Assembly: GCA_036848175.1 (NCBI GenBank)
Contig: DAIUKO010000027.1
Span: 1-37,799 of the forward strand
Length of the DNA stretch: 37,799 nucleotides
Reading direction: 5' to 3'
Source: QHWF01 sp036848175
GTDB taxonomy: Bacteria > Acidobacteriota > Vicinamibacteria > Vicinamibacterales > CAVVIG01
Positions within the stretch are counted from its first letter, which is position 1, and the number at the start of each line of letters is the position of its first letter. The notes below the pieces were generated by a model. It saw only the letters and a program-made list of their open reading frames with translations, was not told the origin of the DNA and did no database searches. Below, one piece after another: positions 24,371 to 32,525 of the stretch. The translations under genes were made by a program, and so were the position numbers.

Positions 24371-25732
24371 TCAGATGGGCAACCGCAGATAGGCTCGACA
24401 GCCGCGCCGATCGGTGCGGTTGTCGAGCGTCAGCGAACCGCCGTGCGCTTCGGCGATCTGGCGGCTCAACACGAGGCCGATGCCGGACCCGCCCGGTTTC
24501 GTGGTGTAGAACGGGACGAACAGATTCGAGGCGTTCGGCAAGCCCGAGCCTTCGTCGTCGATCCACAAATCGAAACTGCGCCCCTCGCGCTTCCAGCCGA
24601 TCGTGACGCCGCCGCTGGTTTGCATCGCGGCGTCGACGGCGTTGTGCGTCAGGTTGATGAGCAGCTGCTCGAGTTGATCGGGATCGGCGCGAATCGTCAC
24701 GTCCGGTCCTTCGTTGATCTGCACGCGAAGCCGCGTCTCGACACCGGCGACGCGGCGAACCAGGCTCGGGACGTGAACCGAGTCGAGCCGCGGGGCAGGC
24801 AGCTTGGCCAGGCGCGCGTAGGCCGTCGTGAAGCGGCTGAGGGAATCGGATCGCGCGGCGATCACGGCGAGTCCGCGCCGCATGTCGTCGTTCCAGTCCT
24901 CCGGCATGTCGTCGCGCGCGAGCATCGACTCGAGGCTGCCGGCGATCGACTTGATCGGCGCGAGTGAGTTGTTGATCTCGTGGCCGATGACGCGAATCAG
25001 GCGCTGCCAGGCCTGGCGTTCTTCGTCGCGCAGCGGACGGCTGACGTCGGCAAGCACGAGCAGTTGATGCGGCAAGCCGCCTTGACGGAACGTCGTCCGG
25101 CGCACTTCGAAGCGGCCGGATCCGCCGGGAAACGCCACGTCCTCGATGCGCGGCGATGTCCCTTCGAGGCAACCGCGCAGCCCGAGATCGTCGGCCGTGC
25201 GCCCGAGGAGCTGCTCCGCGGACTGTGCGAGCAGCCGTTCGCCGGCGCGATTCACCAGCCGCAGCGCCTGCGTGCGATCGAACGTGAAGACCGCCACGTC
25301 GATTTCGACCATGACCGTGCGCAGCAGGGCGCCAGCTTCCAGCGCGCCGAGCCGCTGGTCATGCAGCGTCGACGCCAGCACGTTGACTTCGAGCATGACC
25401 GCGCCGAGCGGATCGTCGCCGCTCGCGCCGCGCGCGCGGATCGAGAAGTCGCTCTCACGCAGCGCCGCCAGCAGGTTCGACAACGTCTGCAAGGGGAGCA
25501 CGACACGATGTCGCACGCTGAAGGAGCAGCCGGTCCAGACGCCGACGATGATCACGGTCAGCGTCCACTGGACCTTGGGCGTGTACGGGCCGGTCCAGAG
25601 CATGAAGAGCGCGACGAGCGCGGCGGGGAAGCCGGCGGCGAGCGCGAGCAGCAGGATGCGCTGATCGAACCGGAGCCGGGAGTCGGGCCGGCTCGCGGTT
25701 GGATCGAGCGCAGTGAAAGTGTCGTCAGGCAA
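24371..25732 (-). CDS. NtrY-type sensor histidine kinase
   Basis: Membrane sensor kinase of 453 residues. Two close hydrophobic helices (about residues 26-46 and 55-72) with a short loop, then a HAMP-like linker, a PAS-like domain (about 140-230), and the kinase core. The H-box is RVIGHEINNSLAPIKSIAG (H251), HEINN being typical of NtrY-like kinases that pair with sigma-54 activators. The N-box is LINLTHNAVDAAM, with G-boxes DDEGSGLPN and GGSGIGLVLSRQIAEAHGG. The frame opens at TTG 25732, immediately next to hairpin element B; no ribosome site is evident, so translation may depend on the hairpin. It follows the NtrC-type gene by 69 bp and is its probable partner. Confidence 0.92.
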   Translation of the reverse strand: MPDDTFTALDPTASRPDSRLRFDQRILLLALAAGFPAALVALFMLWTGPYTPKVQWTLTVIIVGVWTGCSFSVRHRVVLPLQTLSNLLAALRESDFSIRARGASGDDPLGAVMLEVNVLASTLHDQRLGALEAGALLRTVMVEIDVAVFTFDRTQALRLVNRAGERLLAQSAEQLLGRTADDLGLRGCLEGTSPRIEDVAFPGGSGRFEVRRTTFRQGGLPHQLLVLADVSRPLRDEERQAWQRLIRVIGHEINNSLAPIKSIAGSLESMLARDDMPEDWNDDMRRGLAVIAARSDSLSRFTTAYARLAKLPAPRLDSVHVPSLVRRVAGVETRLRVQINEGPDVTIRADPDQLEQLLINLTHNAVDAAMQTSGGVTIGWKREGRSFDLWIDDEGSGLPNASNLFVPFYTTKPGGSGIGLVLSRQIAEAHGGSLTLDNRTDRRGCRAYLRLPI

Positions 25733-25801
25733 TGTGGAATTCGGAATTCAGATTGCGGAATTCATCGCGAATTCCACAGTCCAAATTCCCAATTCCTCAT
25801 T
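25731..25801. repeat. Hairpin of 7-bp GGAATTC-type units between regulator and kinase genes (element B)
   Basis: The gap between the stop of the NtrC-type regulator and the TTG start of its kinase is filled by an imperfect inverted repeat with arms of about 33 bp. The left arm runs from AATG at 25731 through GGAATTC units; the right arm, read on the other strand, gives AATGAGGAATTGGG and further units. About seven positions differ between arms, mainly at the variable positions of the heptamer. It contains several EcoRI-type GAATTC palindromes and is far more AT-rich than its flanks. Architecture matches elements A and C, with a different unit sequence. Confidence 0.9.
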
Positions 25802-27175
25802 CTATAGGCCGTACCGCTGCAGGCGGCGATAGAGCGCGGATCGGCTGAGTCCAAGAGCCTTGGCGGCCTGGCTGACATTGCCGTCGAAGCGTGCCATCGC
25901 CTTCTTGATCAGGAAGCCCTCGACTTCTTCGAGGCTCATGTCTTCGATCCGCGACGTCGAATCGCGATCGATGCGCAGTCCCAGCTCGCCGAGGCGGATG
26001 GTCGATCCCTGCGCCATCAGGACGCCGCGCTCGACGGCGTGGTCGAGCTCGCGGATGTTGCCGGGCCACGGATGATCGAGCAGCGCCTGCAGCGCCGGCG
26101 CCTCGAACCCGTTGATGTTCTTGCGATATCGCTGCGCGTGCTGCCTGAGGAAGTGCGTCGCGAGCGCCGGGATGTCCTCGCGGCGATCGCGCAGCGGCGG
26201 CAGCTGAATCTCGATGGTATTCAGCCGGAACAGCAGATCCTGGCGGAACCGCCCCGACGAGACTTCCTCGTTCAGATTGGAATTGGTCGCCGACACGATG
26301 CGGACGTTGACGTGACGCGTGCGCGACGAGCCGACGCGCTCGAAGTCACCGGTCTCGAGGACCCGGAGCAGCTTCGGCTGCAGGTTGATCGGCACGTTGG
26401 CGATCTCGTCGAGGAAGAGCGTGCCGCCGTCGGCGAGCTCGAAGCGCCCGACGCGATCGGTTTTCGCATCGGTGAATGCCCCCTTCACGTGCCCGAACAG
26501 CTCGCTCTCGAAGACGCCTTCCGACAGACCGCCGGCATTGACGGTGACGAGGCCTTTGCCGGCGCGCGCCGACACGGCATGGAGCGCCTGCGCCACCGTG
26601 CCTTTGCCGCTGCCGTTCTCGCCGGTGACGAGGATGTTCGCTTCCGATGGTCCGACGCGCGAGATGAGCTCGAGCACGGGCCGCATCGACGGCGCGTCGG
26701 CGATGAGCAGCGGCCGGCCGTCCGGTTTGAGCGATCGGTTCTCCGCCTCGAGCCGCTGCTGCCGGCGCAGGGCGCGCGCCAGCTCCACCTGCGTCCGCAC
26801 GATGCTGAGGAGCCGAGCGTTCTCCCACGGCTTCTGCACGAAGTCGCGGGCGCCGCGGCGCATCGCTTCCACGGCCACCTCGACGCTGCCCCAGGCGGTC
26901 ATGACGACGACCGGCAGCGTGGGATCGTGGCCGCGCAGCTGCGACAGCAGGTCGAGCCCTTCCTGGCCCGACGTGGTGTCGCGCGCATAATTGAGGTCCA
27001 TCAGGACGGCGTCGAACTCGTCGCCGTCGATCGCCTCGAGGATGCCTGCCGGCGATCCGGCAGACTCGATCTTGTAGCCCTCACCCTTCAGCAGCAGGCG
27101 AAGCGCTTCCAGCACGTCCGCCTGATCGTCGGCGATGAGCACGCGAGGGACGGCAGGATCGGATCGCATCGGCAT
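25802..27175 (-). CDS. NtrC-type sigma-54-dependent response regulator (GAFTDA variant)
   Basis: Activator of sigma-54 RNA polymerase, 457 residues. ATG 27175 has a good ribosome site (GGAGA); the open frame upstream is not convincing. Receiver domain residues 8-130: acidic pair in VLIADDQAD, phospho-acceptor D60 in VLMDLNYARDT, lysine in VQKPWENARL. AAA+ domain: Walker A GENGSGKG, the sigma-54 contact loop reading GAFTDA instead of GAFTGA (about residue 230), Walker B GGTLFLDEIANV, and arginine-finger region RFRQDLLFRLN. A Fis-type helix-turn-helix is at the C-terminus (NVSQAAKALGLSRSALYRRL). It follows the ATPase gene 27286-27954 by a 110-bp gap and precedes its NtrY-type kinase, so the system probably controls the efflux operon in which it lies. 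Confidence 0.95.
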   Translation of the reverse strand: MPMRSDPAVPRVLIADDQADVLEALRLLLKGEGYKIESAGSPAGILEAIDGDEFDAVLMDLNYARDTTSGQEGLDLLSQLRGHDPTLPVVVMTAWGSVEVAVEAMRRGARDFVQKPWENARLLSIVRTQVELARALRRQQRLEAENRSLKPDGRPLLIADAPSMRPVLELISRVGPSEANILVTGENGSGKGTVAQALHAVSARAGKGLVTVNAGGLSEGVFESELFGHVKGAFTDAKTDRVGRFELADGGTLFLDEIANVPINLQPKLLRVLETGDFERVGSSRTRHVNVRIVSATNSNLNEEVSSGRFRQDLLFRLNTIEIQLPPLRDRREDIPALATHFLRQHAQRYRKNINGFEAPALQALLDHPWPGNIRELDHAVERGVLMAQGSTIRLGELGLRIDRDSTSRIEDMSLEEVEGFLIKKAMARFDGNVSQAAKALGLSRSALYRRLQRYGL

Positions 27176-27285
27176 CGACTCTCCGCGATCGGTGACTTCA
27201 GGCCATCGTTGTGCAATTGCCACGTGACGTCTCCCGGGAAAAGACCGCTGTTTAGACGTTCGACAGCAGCTTTCGGTTTGAACGA

Positions 27286-27954
27286 TTAATCTTCCACGAC
27301 CCATCCGTCGCGCAGCTGGATGATGCGCGTGCCGTAGGACGCGTTCAGTTCGGAGTGTGTGACCTGGACGATGGTCGCGCCGCTCTCGTTCAGCGAGCGG
27401 AACAACTCCATGATCTCTTTGCCTTGGGCCGAGTGGAGGTTACCGGTCGGCTCGTCCGCGAGAATCACCTGCGGGTTCGCGATCACCGCGCGCGCCACGC
27501 CCACGAGCTGCTGCTGTCCGCCCGACAGCTGATTCGGATACAGGTCTTTCTTGCCGACGATCTGAAAACGGTCGAGGATGTCGGCGACCATGCTCTGACG
27601 ATCTTTCCGGCTGACGTTGCGATACGAGAGTGGAATCTCGAGGTTCTCGTAGACCGTCAGGTTGTCGAGCAGGTGATAGCTCTGAAATACGAAGCCGATG
27701 TGCTTCTTGTGCAATTCCGAACGCTGTTTCGGACTGAGACGATGGACCGGCTGGTCCATGAAGTAGTACTCGCCCGACCACGCGCTGTCGTGCATGCCGA
27801 GAATGTGCAGCAGCGTCGACTTGCCGGCGCCTGACGGCCCCATGATCGAGACGAACTCGCCTTCCTTGATGTCGACGTTCACGCGCCGCAGGACATACGT
27901 GCGCCCGACGCCATGCGGATAGGACTTCTCAACATTACGTAATGAAGTGAGCAT
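27286..27954 (-). CDS. ABC transporter ATPase, MacB/LolD type
   Basis: Cytoplasmic ATPase of 222 residues. Walker A GPSGAGKST (39-47), Q-loop FVFQSYHLLDNLTVYEN, signature LSGGQQQLVGVARA, Walker B VILADEPTGNLHS, and the H-loop in VQVTHSELN. The spacing is that of the MacB/LolD/FtsE class that works with FtsX-like permeases. It starts 3 bp after the ADOP permease stop (27958), so it is surely cotranscribed with it. It is the second ATPase in the operon (the other is at 30448). The two proteins differ in sequence, so they may form heterodimers or serve different permeases. Confidence 0.95.
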   Translation of the reverse strand: MLTSLRNVEKSYPHGVGRTYVLRRVNVDIKEGEFVSIMGPSGAGKSTLLHILGMHDSAWSGEYYFMDQPVHRLSPKQRSELHKKHIGFVFQSYHLLDNLTVYENLEIPLSYRNVSRKDRQSMVADILDRFQIVGKKDLYPNQLSGGQQQLVGVARAVIANPQVILADEPTGNLHSAQGKEIMELFRSLNESGATIVQVTHSELNASYGTRIIQLRDGWVVED

Positions 27955-27957
27955 GGG

Positions 27958-30369
27958 TTACTCGGTTCTCAAAGCGACCATCGGATCGACGCGTGTTGCG
28001 CGCCGCACGGGTAGATACGCCGCCGCCACCAGCACGGCGAGGAGCGCGGCCGAGACGCTCGCGAACGTCAACGGATCGGTCGGGCTGATGCCGAAGAGCA
28101 GCGCGGCGATGACGCGGGCCGCCACAATCGCGCCGGCAAGGCCGACCGCCAGCCCGACGGCACCGAGCCGGAGCGCCTGCGACACGACCAGCGATCGCAC
28201 ATCCGCCGGCTGTGCGCCGAGCGCCATGCGGATGCCGATCTCACGCCGGCGCTGCGCCACCGAGTACGCCATCACGCTGAACAGCCCGAAGCCGGCAAGC
28301 AGCAGCGCGAGCGTCGCAAACCCTCCGATGAGCGTCGCGGTGAAACGCGGCGTGGCCACCGAGTTCGCCACGTACTCGCTGACCGTCTTGACATCGCCGA
28401 GCGGCTGATCGGGATCGAGCTTCTGCATGATCGCTCGCAGCGAGCCGGTCAGCGCCGCCGGATCCCCAGGCGTGCGAACCACGATCGCGAGGAAAGGCCA
28501 CGGCGTTTGAGGAAACGGCGTGTATAGAGCCGGCTTTGGCGGCTCGGCCAGTGCGATTTGCTTCACGTCGGCGACGACGCCAACGATTTCGCTCGGTCCT
28601 TGTTTGTTGACGCCGGCGTTGACTCGCTTCCCGAGCGCATTCTCCGTGGGCCAGTAGCGCCGCGCGAAGCCCTCGCTGACGATGGCGACGGGCGGGCTCG
28701 TCTCATTGTCAGCCGGCGTGAACGTCCGGCCCTGGACGAACCGGATCCCCATCGCCTTGAAGTAGTCGGGACTCACCGCGAAGTAGGCCGCCGACCGTCG
28801 CGTGCCCGGTTCCTGCGGTTGGCCCACGATCGTGAAGCCGACGTTCATGTCGCTGCCGCTGAGCGGCAGGATCGTGGCGATGCCGCTCGCCGTCGCACCC
28901 GGCAGCGCGCCGATCGCCTCGTGCAGCCGTCTGTAGAAGCCAGTCTGCGAGGTCGCGTCAGGATACCGGGCGTCAGGGAGCAGCATGCCGGCGGTGACGG
29001 CGTGCTCGGCCACGAAGCCGGGATCCACGTGCTGCAGGGCGACGAGACTGCGAACCAGGAGACCGGCGCTCGCGAGCAGCACGAGCGACAAGGCGATCTC
29101 GGCGACGACCAGGAGCTGTCGCGTGCGCGCTGTTCGGCTGCTGCTCGATCCCCGTCCCGCGTCTTTCAAGGCATCGCCGGCATCGGCGCGCGACAGATAC
29201 AGCGCCGGCGCCAGACCGAAGAGCAAGCCGGTGACCATCGATACGAGCGTGGTGAACAGCAGCACGCCGCGATCGACGGTGACGGCCTTCAGTCGCGGAA
29301 TCGCGAGCGGGCTCGCGGCGACGAGCGCTTCGACGCTCCACAAGGCGATGACGGCGCCGATCACGCCCGCTGCCGCCGCCAGCAGGAGGCTCTCGGTCAG
29401 CAGCTGACGGATCAACCGCGCGCGGGGCGCGCCCATGGCGGCGCGAATCGCCAATTCCCTGTGGCGCACCGTGCCGCGCGCGAGGAGGAGATTCGCGACG
29501 TTGGCGCACGCAATCAGGAGGACGGCCGCAACTGCGCAGAGCAGCACGATCAGACCCAACCGGTATTCACGGACCAGTCGATCCTGCAGCGAACGAACGC
29601 GAGCGCTGGTCCGGGCCGCGTTCGACGCGGGATACTCCTTCGCGAGCTGGGCGGCAATCGTCTCCATCTCGCTGCTGGCCTGCTCGATCCTCACGCCCGG
29701 CGCCAGCCGGCCGATCGCTCGGGCGAAGTGCGCGCCGCGCTGATCGACGAACTGCGCCACGAATTGCACGGCGTTCACCGGCAGCCACGCGTCGATCGGC
29801 TCCACTTGAATGGGAAACTGAAACTCCGCCGGCATCACGCCGATGATGGTACAGCGCACGCCAGCCAGCGTGACCGCCTCGCCAACGATCGACGGCCGCC
29901 GCCCGAAGCGCTTCGCCCACGTCGTCTCCGAGAGCACCACCACCGGCTCGGCGCCTTTCTCGTCGTCTTTTGCGTCGATGGTGCGGCCGAGGAGCGGCGG
30001 CGCGCCGAGCATCGGAAACAGGTCGCCCGTCGTCACCGCCACGTCGAGCGAGACCGGTTCGCCGTTGCCGGTCATCGTGACGGCGTATCCCGTGTAGAGC
30101 GCCATCGCGTCGATCGTCTTCGCGCGCGCGCGCCAGTCCCTGAAGTCGGGGAACGACGCGCTGTTCTCTTCCTCGCCGCGGACGATACCGCTGACGGAGA
30201 CGAGACGCGAGGCGGTAGGGAAGGGCAGCGGTTTCAGCAGCACGCCATTGACGATGCTGAAGATGGCGGTGTTGGCGCCGATGCCGACGGCCAGCACAAT
30301 CACGACGATCGCGCTGAAGCCGGGAGATTTGATGAGGGTTCGGAGCGCTTGGCGGAAGTCTGTGAACAT
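27958..30369 (-). CDS. ADOP-family MacB/FtsX-like ABC transporter permease
   Basis: Inner-membrane permease of 803 residues, full length for the ADOP type, twice the size of a simple MacB permease core because it contains two extracytoplasmic/FtsX units. It begins MFTDFRQALRTLIKSPGFSA and has the motif VLAVGIGANTAIFS at the first membrane helix. The first periplasmic domain spans about 50-270, and FtsX block 1 is about 275-400 (ANVANLLLARGTVRHRELAI). The second periplasmic domain is about 430-660, and FtsX block 2 is about 675-795 (VMAYSVAQRRREIGIRMALG). It lies between two ATPase genes in an operon with a membrane-fusion protein, so it is the likely pump core of a tripartite or periplasm-spanning exporter. 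Substrate unknown. Confidence 0.95.
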   Translation of the reverse strand: MFTDFRQALRTLIKSPGFSAIVVIVLAVGIGANTAIFSIVNGVLLKPLPFPTASRLVSVSGIVRGEEENSASFPDFRDWRARAKTIDAMALYTGYAVTMTGNGEPVSLDVAVTTGDLFPMLGAPPLLGRTIDAKDDEKGAEPVVVLSETTWAKRFGRRPSIVGEAVTLAGVRCTIIGVMPAEFQFPIQVEPIDAWLPVNAVQFVAQFVDQRGAHFARAIGRLAPGVRIEQASSEMETIAAQLAKEYPASNAARTSARVRSLQDRLVREYRLGLIVLLCAVAAVLLIACANVANLLLARGTVRHRELAIRAAMGAPRARLIRQLLTESLLLAAAAGVIGAVIALWSVEALVAASPLAIPRLKAVTVDRGVLLFTTLVSMVTGLLFGLAPALYLSRADAGDALKDAGRGSSSSRTARTRQLLVVAEIALSLVLLASAGLLVRSLVALQHVDPGFVAEHAVTAGMLLPDARYPDATSQTGFYRRLHEAIGALPGATASGIATILPLSGSDMNVGFTIVGQPQEPGTRRSAAYFAVSPDYFKAMGIRFVQGRTFTPADNETSPPVAIVSEGFARRYWPTENALGKRVNAGVNKQGPSEIVGVVADVKQIALAEPPKPALYTPFPQTPWPFLAIVVRTPGDPAALTGSLRAIMQKLDPDQPLGDVKTVSEYVANSVATPRFTATLIGGFATLALLLAGFGLFSVMAYSVAQRRREIGIRMALGAQPADVRSLVVSQALRLGAVGLAVGLAGAIVAARVIAALLFGISPTDPLTFASVSAALLAVLVAAAYLPVRRATRVDPMVALRTE

Positions 30370-30370
30370 G

Positions 30371-30440
30371 GAAGGGATTTGGGATTTGGGATCAGGGATT
30401 CGGGAGAGCCAAATCCCAAATCCCGAATCCCAAATCCCTT
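30371..30440. repeat. Hairpin of 7-bp GGGATTY units between ATPase and permease genes (element C)
   Basis: A near-perfect palindrome of two ~32-bp arms separated by a short GAGAGCC loop. The left arm reads as heptamers GGGATTT, GGGATTT, GGGATCA, GGGATTC; the right arm is the complement with four mismatches. It fills the 78-bp gap between the ATPase stop (30448) and the permease start (30369) and ends within a few bases of the permease ATG, covering the place where a ribosome site would be. Base composition is much more AT-rich than the coding flanks. No T-run follows on either strand, so it does not look like a standard intrinsic terminator. Confidence 0.95.
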
Positions 30441-30447
30441 CGAGCGT

Positions 30448-31158
30448 CTATTCGGTAACCGCCATTTCCATCCGTTCCTCGACGACGCGGCCGTCGAAGA
30501 GATGGATGCTGCGATCGGCGTGGCGCGCGTATCGCGGATCGTGCGTCACCATGCAGATCGTCGCGCCGGCGCGATGCAGCTCGCGAAGAAGATCCATCAC
30601 CGCTTCGCCGCTGCGCGAATCGAGGTTGCCGGTGGGCTCGTCGGCGAGCAGGATCAGCGGTTCGCCGGCGACGGCGCGGGCCACCGCAACGCGCTGCTGC
30701 TGACCGCCCGAGAGCTGGCTTGGCAGGTGCTTCGCGCGATGCGCCATGCCGACGCGCTCGAGCGCGGCTTCGACGCGTTGCCTGCGTTCGGCCGCCTTCA
30801 TGCCGCGATAGGTGAGCGGCAGCTCGACGTTCTCGAACACCGTCAAGTCGCCGATCAGGTTGAAGCTCTGAAAGATGAAGCCGATTTCGCGGTTGCGCAC
30901 GCGCGCACGCTCCGACGCCGGGAGCTCGGCGACCGGGCGGTTGTTCAACAGGTACTGTCCCTCCGTGGGCGAGTCGAGCAGGCCGAGGATCGACAGGAGC
31001 GTCGACTTGCCGCATCCCGATGGTCCGGCGATCGACACGTATTCACCTTTGTTGATCTGAAGATGGATCCCTGACAGTGCGTGGGTCTCCACTTCGTCCG
31101 TGAAGAAGACCTTCGTCACGCCATCCAGCTTGATCAGCGCCTGCCCGTTCTCAGCCAT
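30448..31158 (-). CDS. ABC transporter ATPase, MacB/LolD type
   Basis: Cytoplasmic ATPase of 236 residues. Walker A GPSGCGKST (45-53), Q-loop FIFQSFNLIGDLTVFEN, signature LSGGQQQRVAVARA, Walker B LILLADEPTGNLDS, H-loop VTHDPRYARHADRS. Its sequence is closest to MacB/LolD-type ATPases that power FtsX-like permeases. It starts 10 bp after the membrane-fusion protein stop and is separated from the permease only by hairpin element C, so the order is fusion protein, ATPase, permease, second ATPase. It would drive export through the ADOP permease at 27958. Confidence 0.96.
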   Translation of the reverse strand: MAENGQALIKLDGVTKVFFTDEVETHALSGIHLQINKGEYVSIAGPSGCGKSTLLSILGLLDSPTEGQYLLNNRPVAELPASERARVRNREIGFIFQSFNLIGDLTVFENVELPLTYRGMKAAERRQRVEAALERVGMAHRAKHLPSQLSGGQQQRVAVARAVAGEPLILLADEPTGNLDSRSGEAVMDLLRELHRAGATICMVTHDPRYARHADRSIHLFDGRVVEERMEMAVTE

Positions 31159-31168
31159 GTGATCTCCT

Positions 31169-32422
31169 CTACTTCAATCGAATCCGGTCGTATGCGTCGT
31201 ATGCCGACATGTCGGACAGGATCACCTGATCGCCGACTTTGAGTCCCGAGAGCACTTCAATCGTGTTGACCGAGCTGCGACCGAGCTTCACCTGGGTCCG
31301 CTCCGCCGTGCTGCCATCCTGGCCGATCTTAAAGAGGCCAACGACGCTCTGATCCTGACCAAACGCCGGACGGCCCATGAAGAGGATGTCGTTCAGCCGT
31401 TCGAGCTCAATCGTGCCGTCCACGCTCAGATCGGGGACCGCGCCTTTCGGCAGCTCGCCGACCAATGTGACATCAACGGTCCGCGTGCCGTTCTGCACCG
31501 ACGGATCGATGCGGGCGACACGACCTTCGACGACGCCAACGCGCGTGTCGACTTCTGCTTTCTGACCGAGCTGGATATCCTTCGCCTGCGTCTCGGCGAT
31601 CTTGATTTCCGCTTTGAGGCGACTGGGATTCGCGACGCGCGCGAGATTGGTGCCCGGCGCGACCTGCGCACCGACTTCCACCGGCACGAGCTGCAGCATC
31701 CCGTCGAGGCCGGCCCGCACCTTCAACTCGTCGCGCTGTTGCCGCGTGAGCTGCAGCAGGGCGCGCGCCTGATCAACCGCTGATTGCTGCACGGCCATCT
31801 GAGCCGCCGTCGATGCGGCCTTGCTCGAGAGCTGCTCCTTCGCAATCTGGCTCCGAACCTTGAGCTGCTCGGCGTCCACCTTGGCCTGCTTCAACTCGAG
31901 CTCCGACACCAGCTGATCTTTCGCGAGCGCCTCTTTCATTTCGGCATTCATCTGCGCCTTCTGGTAGTCGCCGTCGATGTTCGCCGCGGTCGCGCGCGTC
32001 TGCAGCAGATCGTTATTCAGCTGCACCTTCAGGTTCGACAATCCCGCTTCGGCCGCCGCCAGCTTCAACTCGGCGTCCAGCAACTGCTGCTCGAGCGTCG
32101 GGTTGGTCAACTCGAGAATCACGCTCCCGGCTTTCACCTGAGCGCCGGGCCGCAGGATGATCCGTTCGACGCGGCCCTGCGTCGTCGCTGGAATCCAACG
32201 GATGTCTTCCGGCGTCAGCGTCCCGAGGCCGCGGACCTGGCGAATCATCGGGCCCCGCTTCACGGTGTCGGGCCAGATGACCGCGCGCTCGACGGTCGGC
32301 GCTGCGGGCTTCAGCCGCGAAAGCCCGTAACTGACGAGCGCGACCGCGAGGAGGAGAACCCCGCCATAAATGATTTGGCGGATCCGCTTTTTCCTGGCAT
32401 TGGACGGACGAGCAATATCCAT
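31169..32422 (-). CDS. HlyD/MacA-type membrane-fusion (periplasmic adaptor) protein
   Basis: Adaptor protein of 417 residues. A single N-terminal membrane anchor (YGGVLLLAVALVSYGLSRL, about residues 19-37) precedes the biotinyl-lipoyl-like half-motif (QGRVERIILRPGAQVKAGSVILELTN), a long coiled-coil hairpin rich in Ala, Gln, Glu and Lys (about 110-225), the return lipoyl half (VPVEVGAQVAPGTNLARVAN) and a C-terminal beta-barrel. This is the MacA/HlyD plan, joining an inner-membrane pump to an outer-membrane channel. It is the first gene of the operon. No strong ribosome site precedes ATG 32422. The 231-bp upstream gap to 32654 carries the promoter candidates listed separately. No TolC-like gene is in the window. 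Confidence 0.95.
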   Translation of the reverse strand: MDIARPSNARKKRIRQIIYGGVLLLAVALVSYGLSRLKPAAPTVERAVIWPDTVKRGPMIRQVRGLGTLTPEDIRWIPATTQGRVERIILRPGAQVKAGSVILELTNPTLEQQLLDAELKLAAAEAGLSNLKVQLNNDLLQTRATAANIDGDYQKAQMNAEMKEALAKDQLVSELELKQAKVDAEQLKVRSQIAKEQLSSKAASTAAQMAVQQSAVDQARALLQLTRQQRDELKVRAGLDGMLQLVPVEVGAQVAPGTNLARVANPSRLKAEIKIAETQAKDIQLGQKAEVDTRVGVVEGRVARIDPSVQNGTRTVDVTLVGELPKGAVPDLSVDGTIELERLNDILFMGRPAFGQDQSVVGLFKIGQDGSTAERTQVKLGRSSVNTIEVLSGLKVGDQVILSDMSAYDAYDRIRLK

Positions 32423-32500
32423 GGTTGTTGTCTTTGTGGTGCGTTGCGTGAACGGAACCTTAGACGGAATCGAAAGCGAAAACGATCGTGTCTTCCGCAG

Positions 32501-32516
32501 GGCAAACCCGAGGCCA
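32501..32516 (-). promoter_or_regulatory. Candidate sigma-54 (-24/-12) promoter for the efflux operon
   Basis: On the minus strand the site reads TGGCCTCGGGTTTGCC. It keeps the invariant GG at -24 and GC at -12 with correct 10-bp spacing and matches TGGC and TTGC of the consensus; the middle ACG is CTC. Transcription would begin near 32490, giving a leader of about 68 nt to the fusion-protein ATG at 32422. The operon itself encodes a sigma-54 activator, which supports the reading. Confidence 0.5.
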
Positions 32517-32525
32517 GACAGTGCT

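Noticed and set aside
27176..27285. Possible sigma-54 promoter ahead of the NtrC-type gene (minus-strand TGGCAATTGC)
   Set aside because: TGGC and TTGC are present but far too close together for -24/-12 spacing, so it does not fit.
30371..30440. Intrinsic transcription terminator
   Set aside because: The stem is strong but no T-run follows on either strand, and it lies inside a compact operon between ATPase and permease genes.
28558..31074. An 838-codon open frame on the plus strand antisense to the permease and ATPase genes
   Set aside because: It is a shadow of high-GC coding on the other strand: Arg/Asp/Glu/His-rich, no recognisable domain, and it runs straight through hairpin element C. 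The minus-strand genes have clear families.
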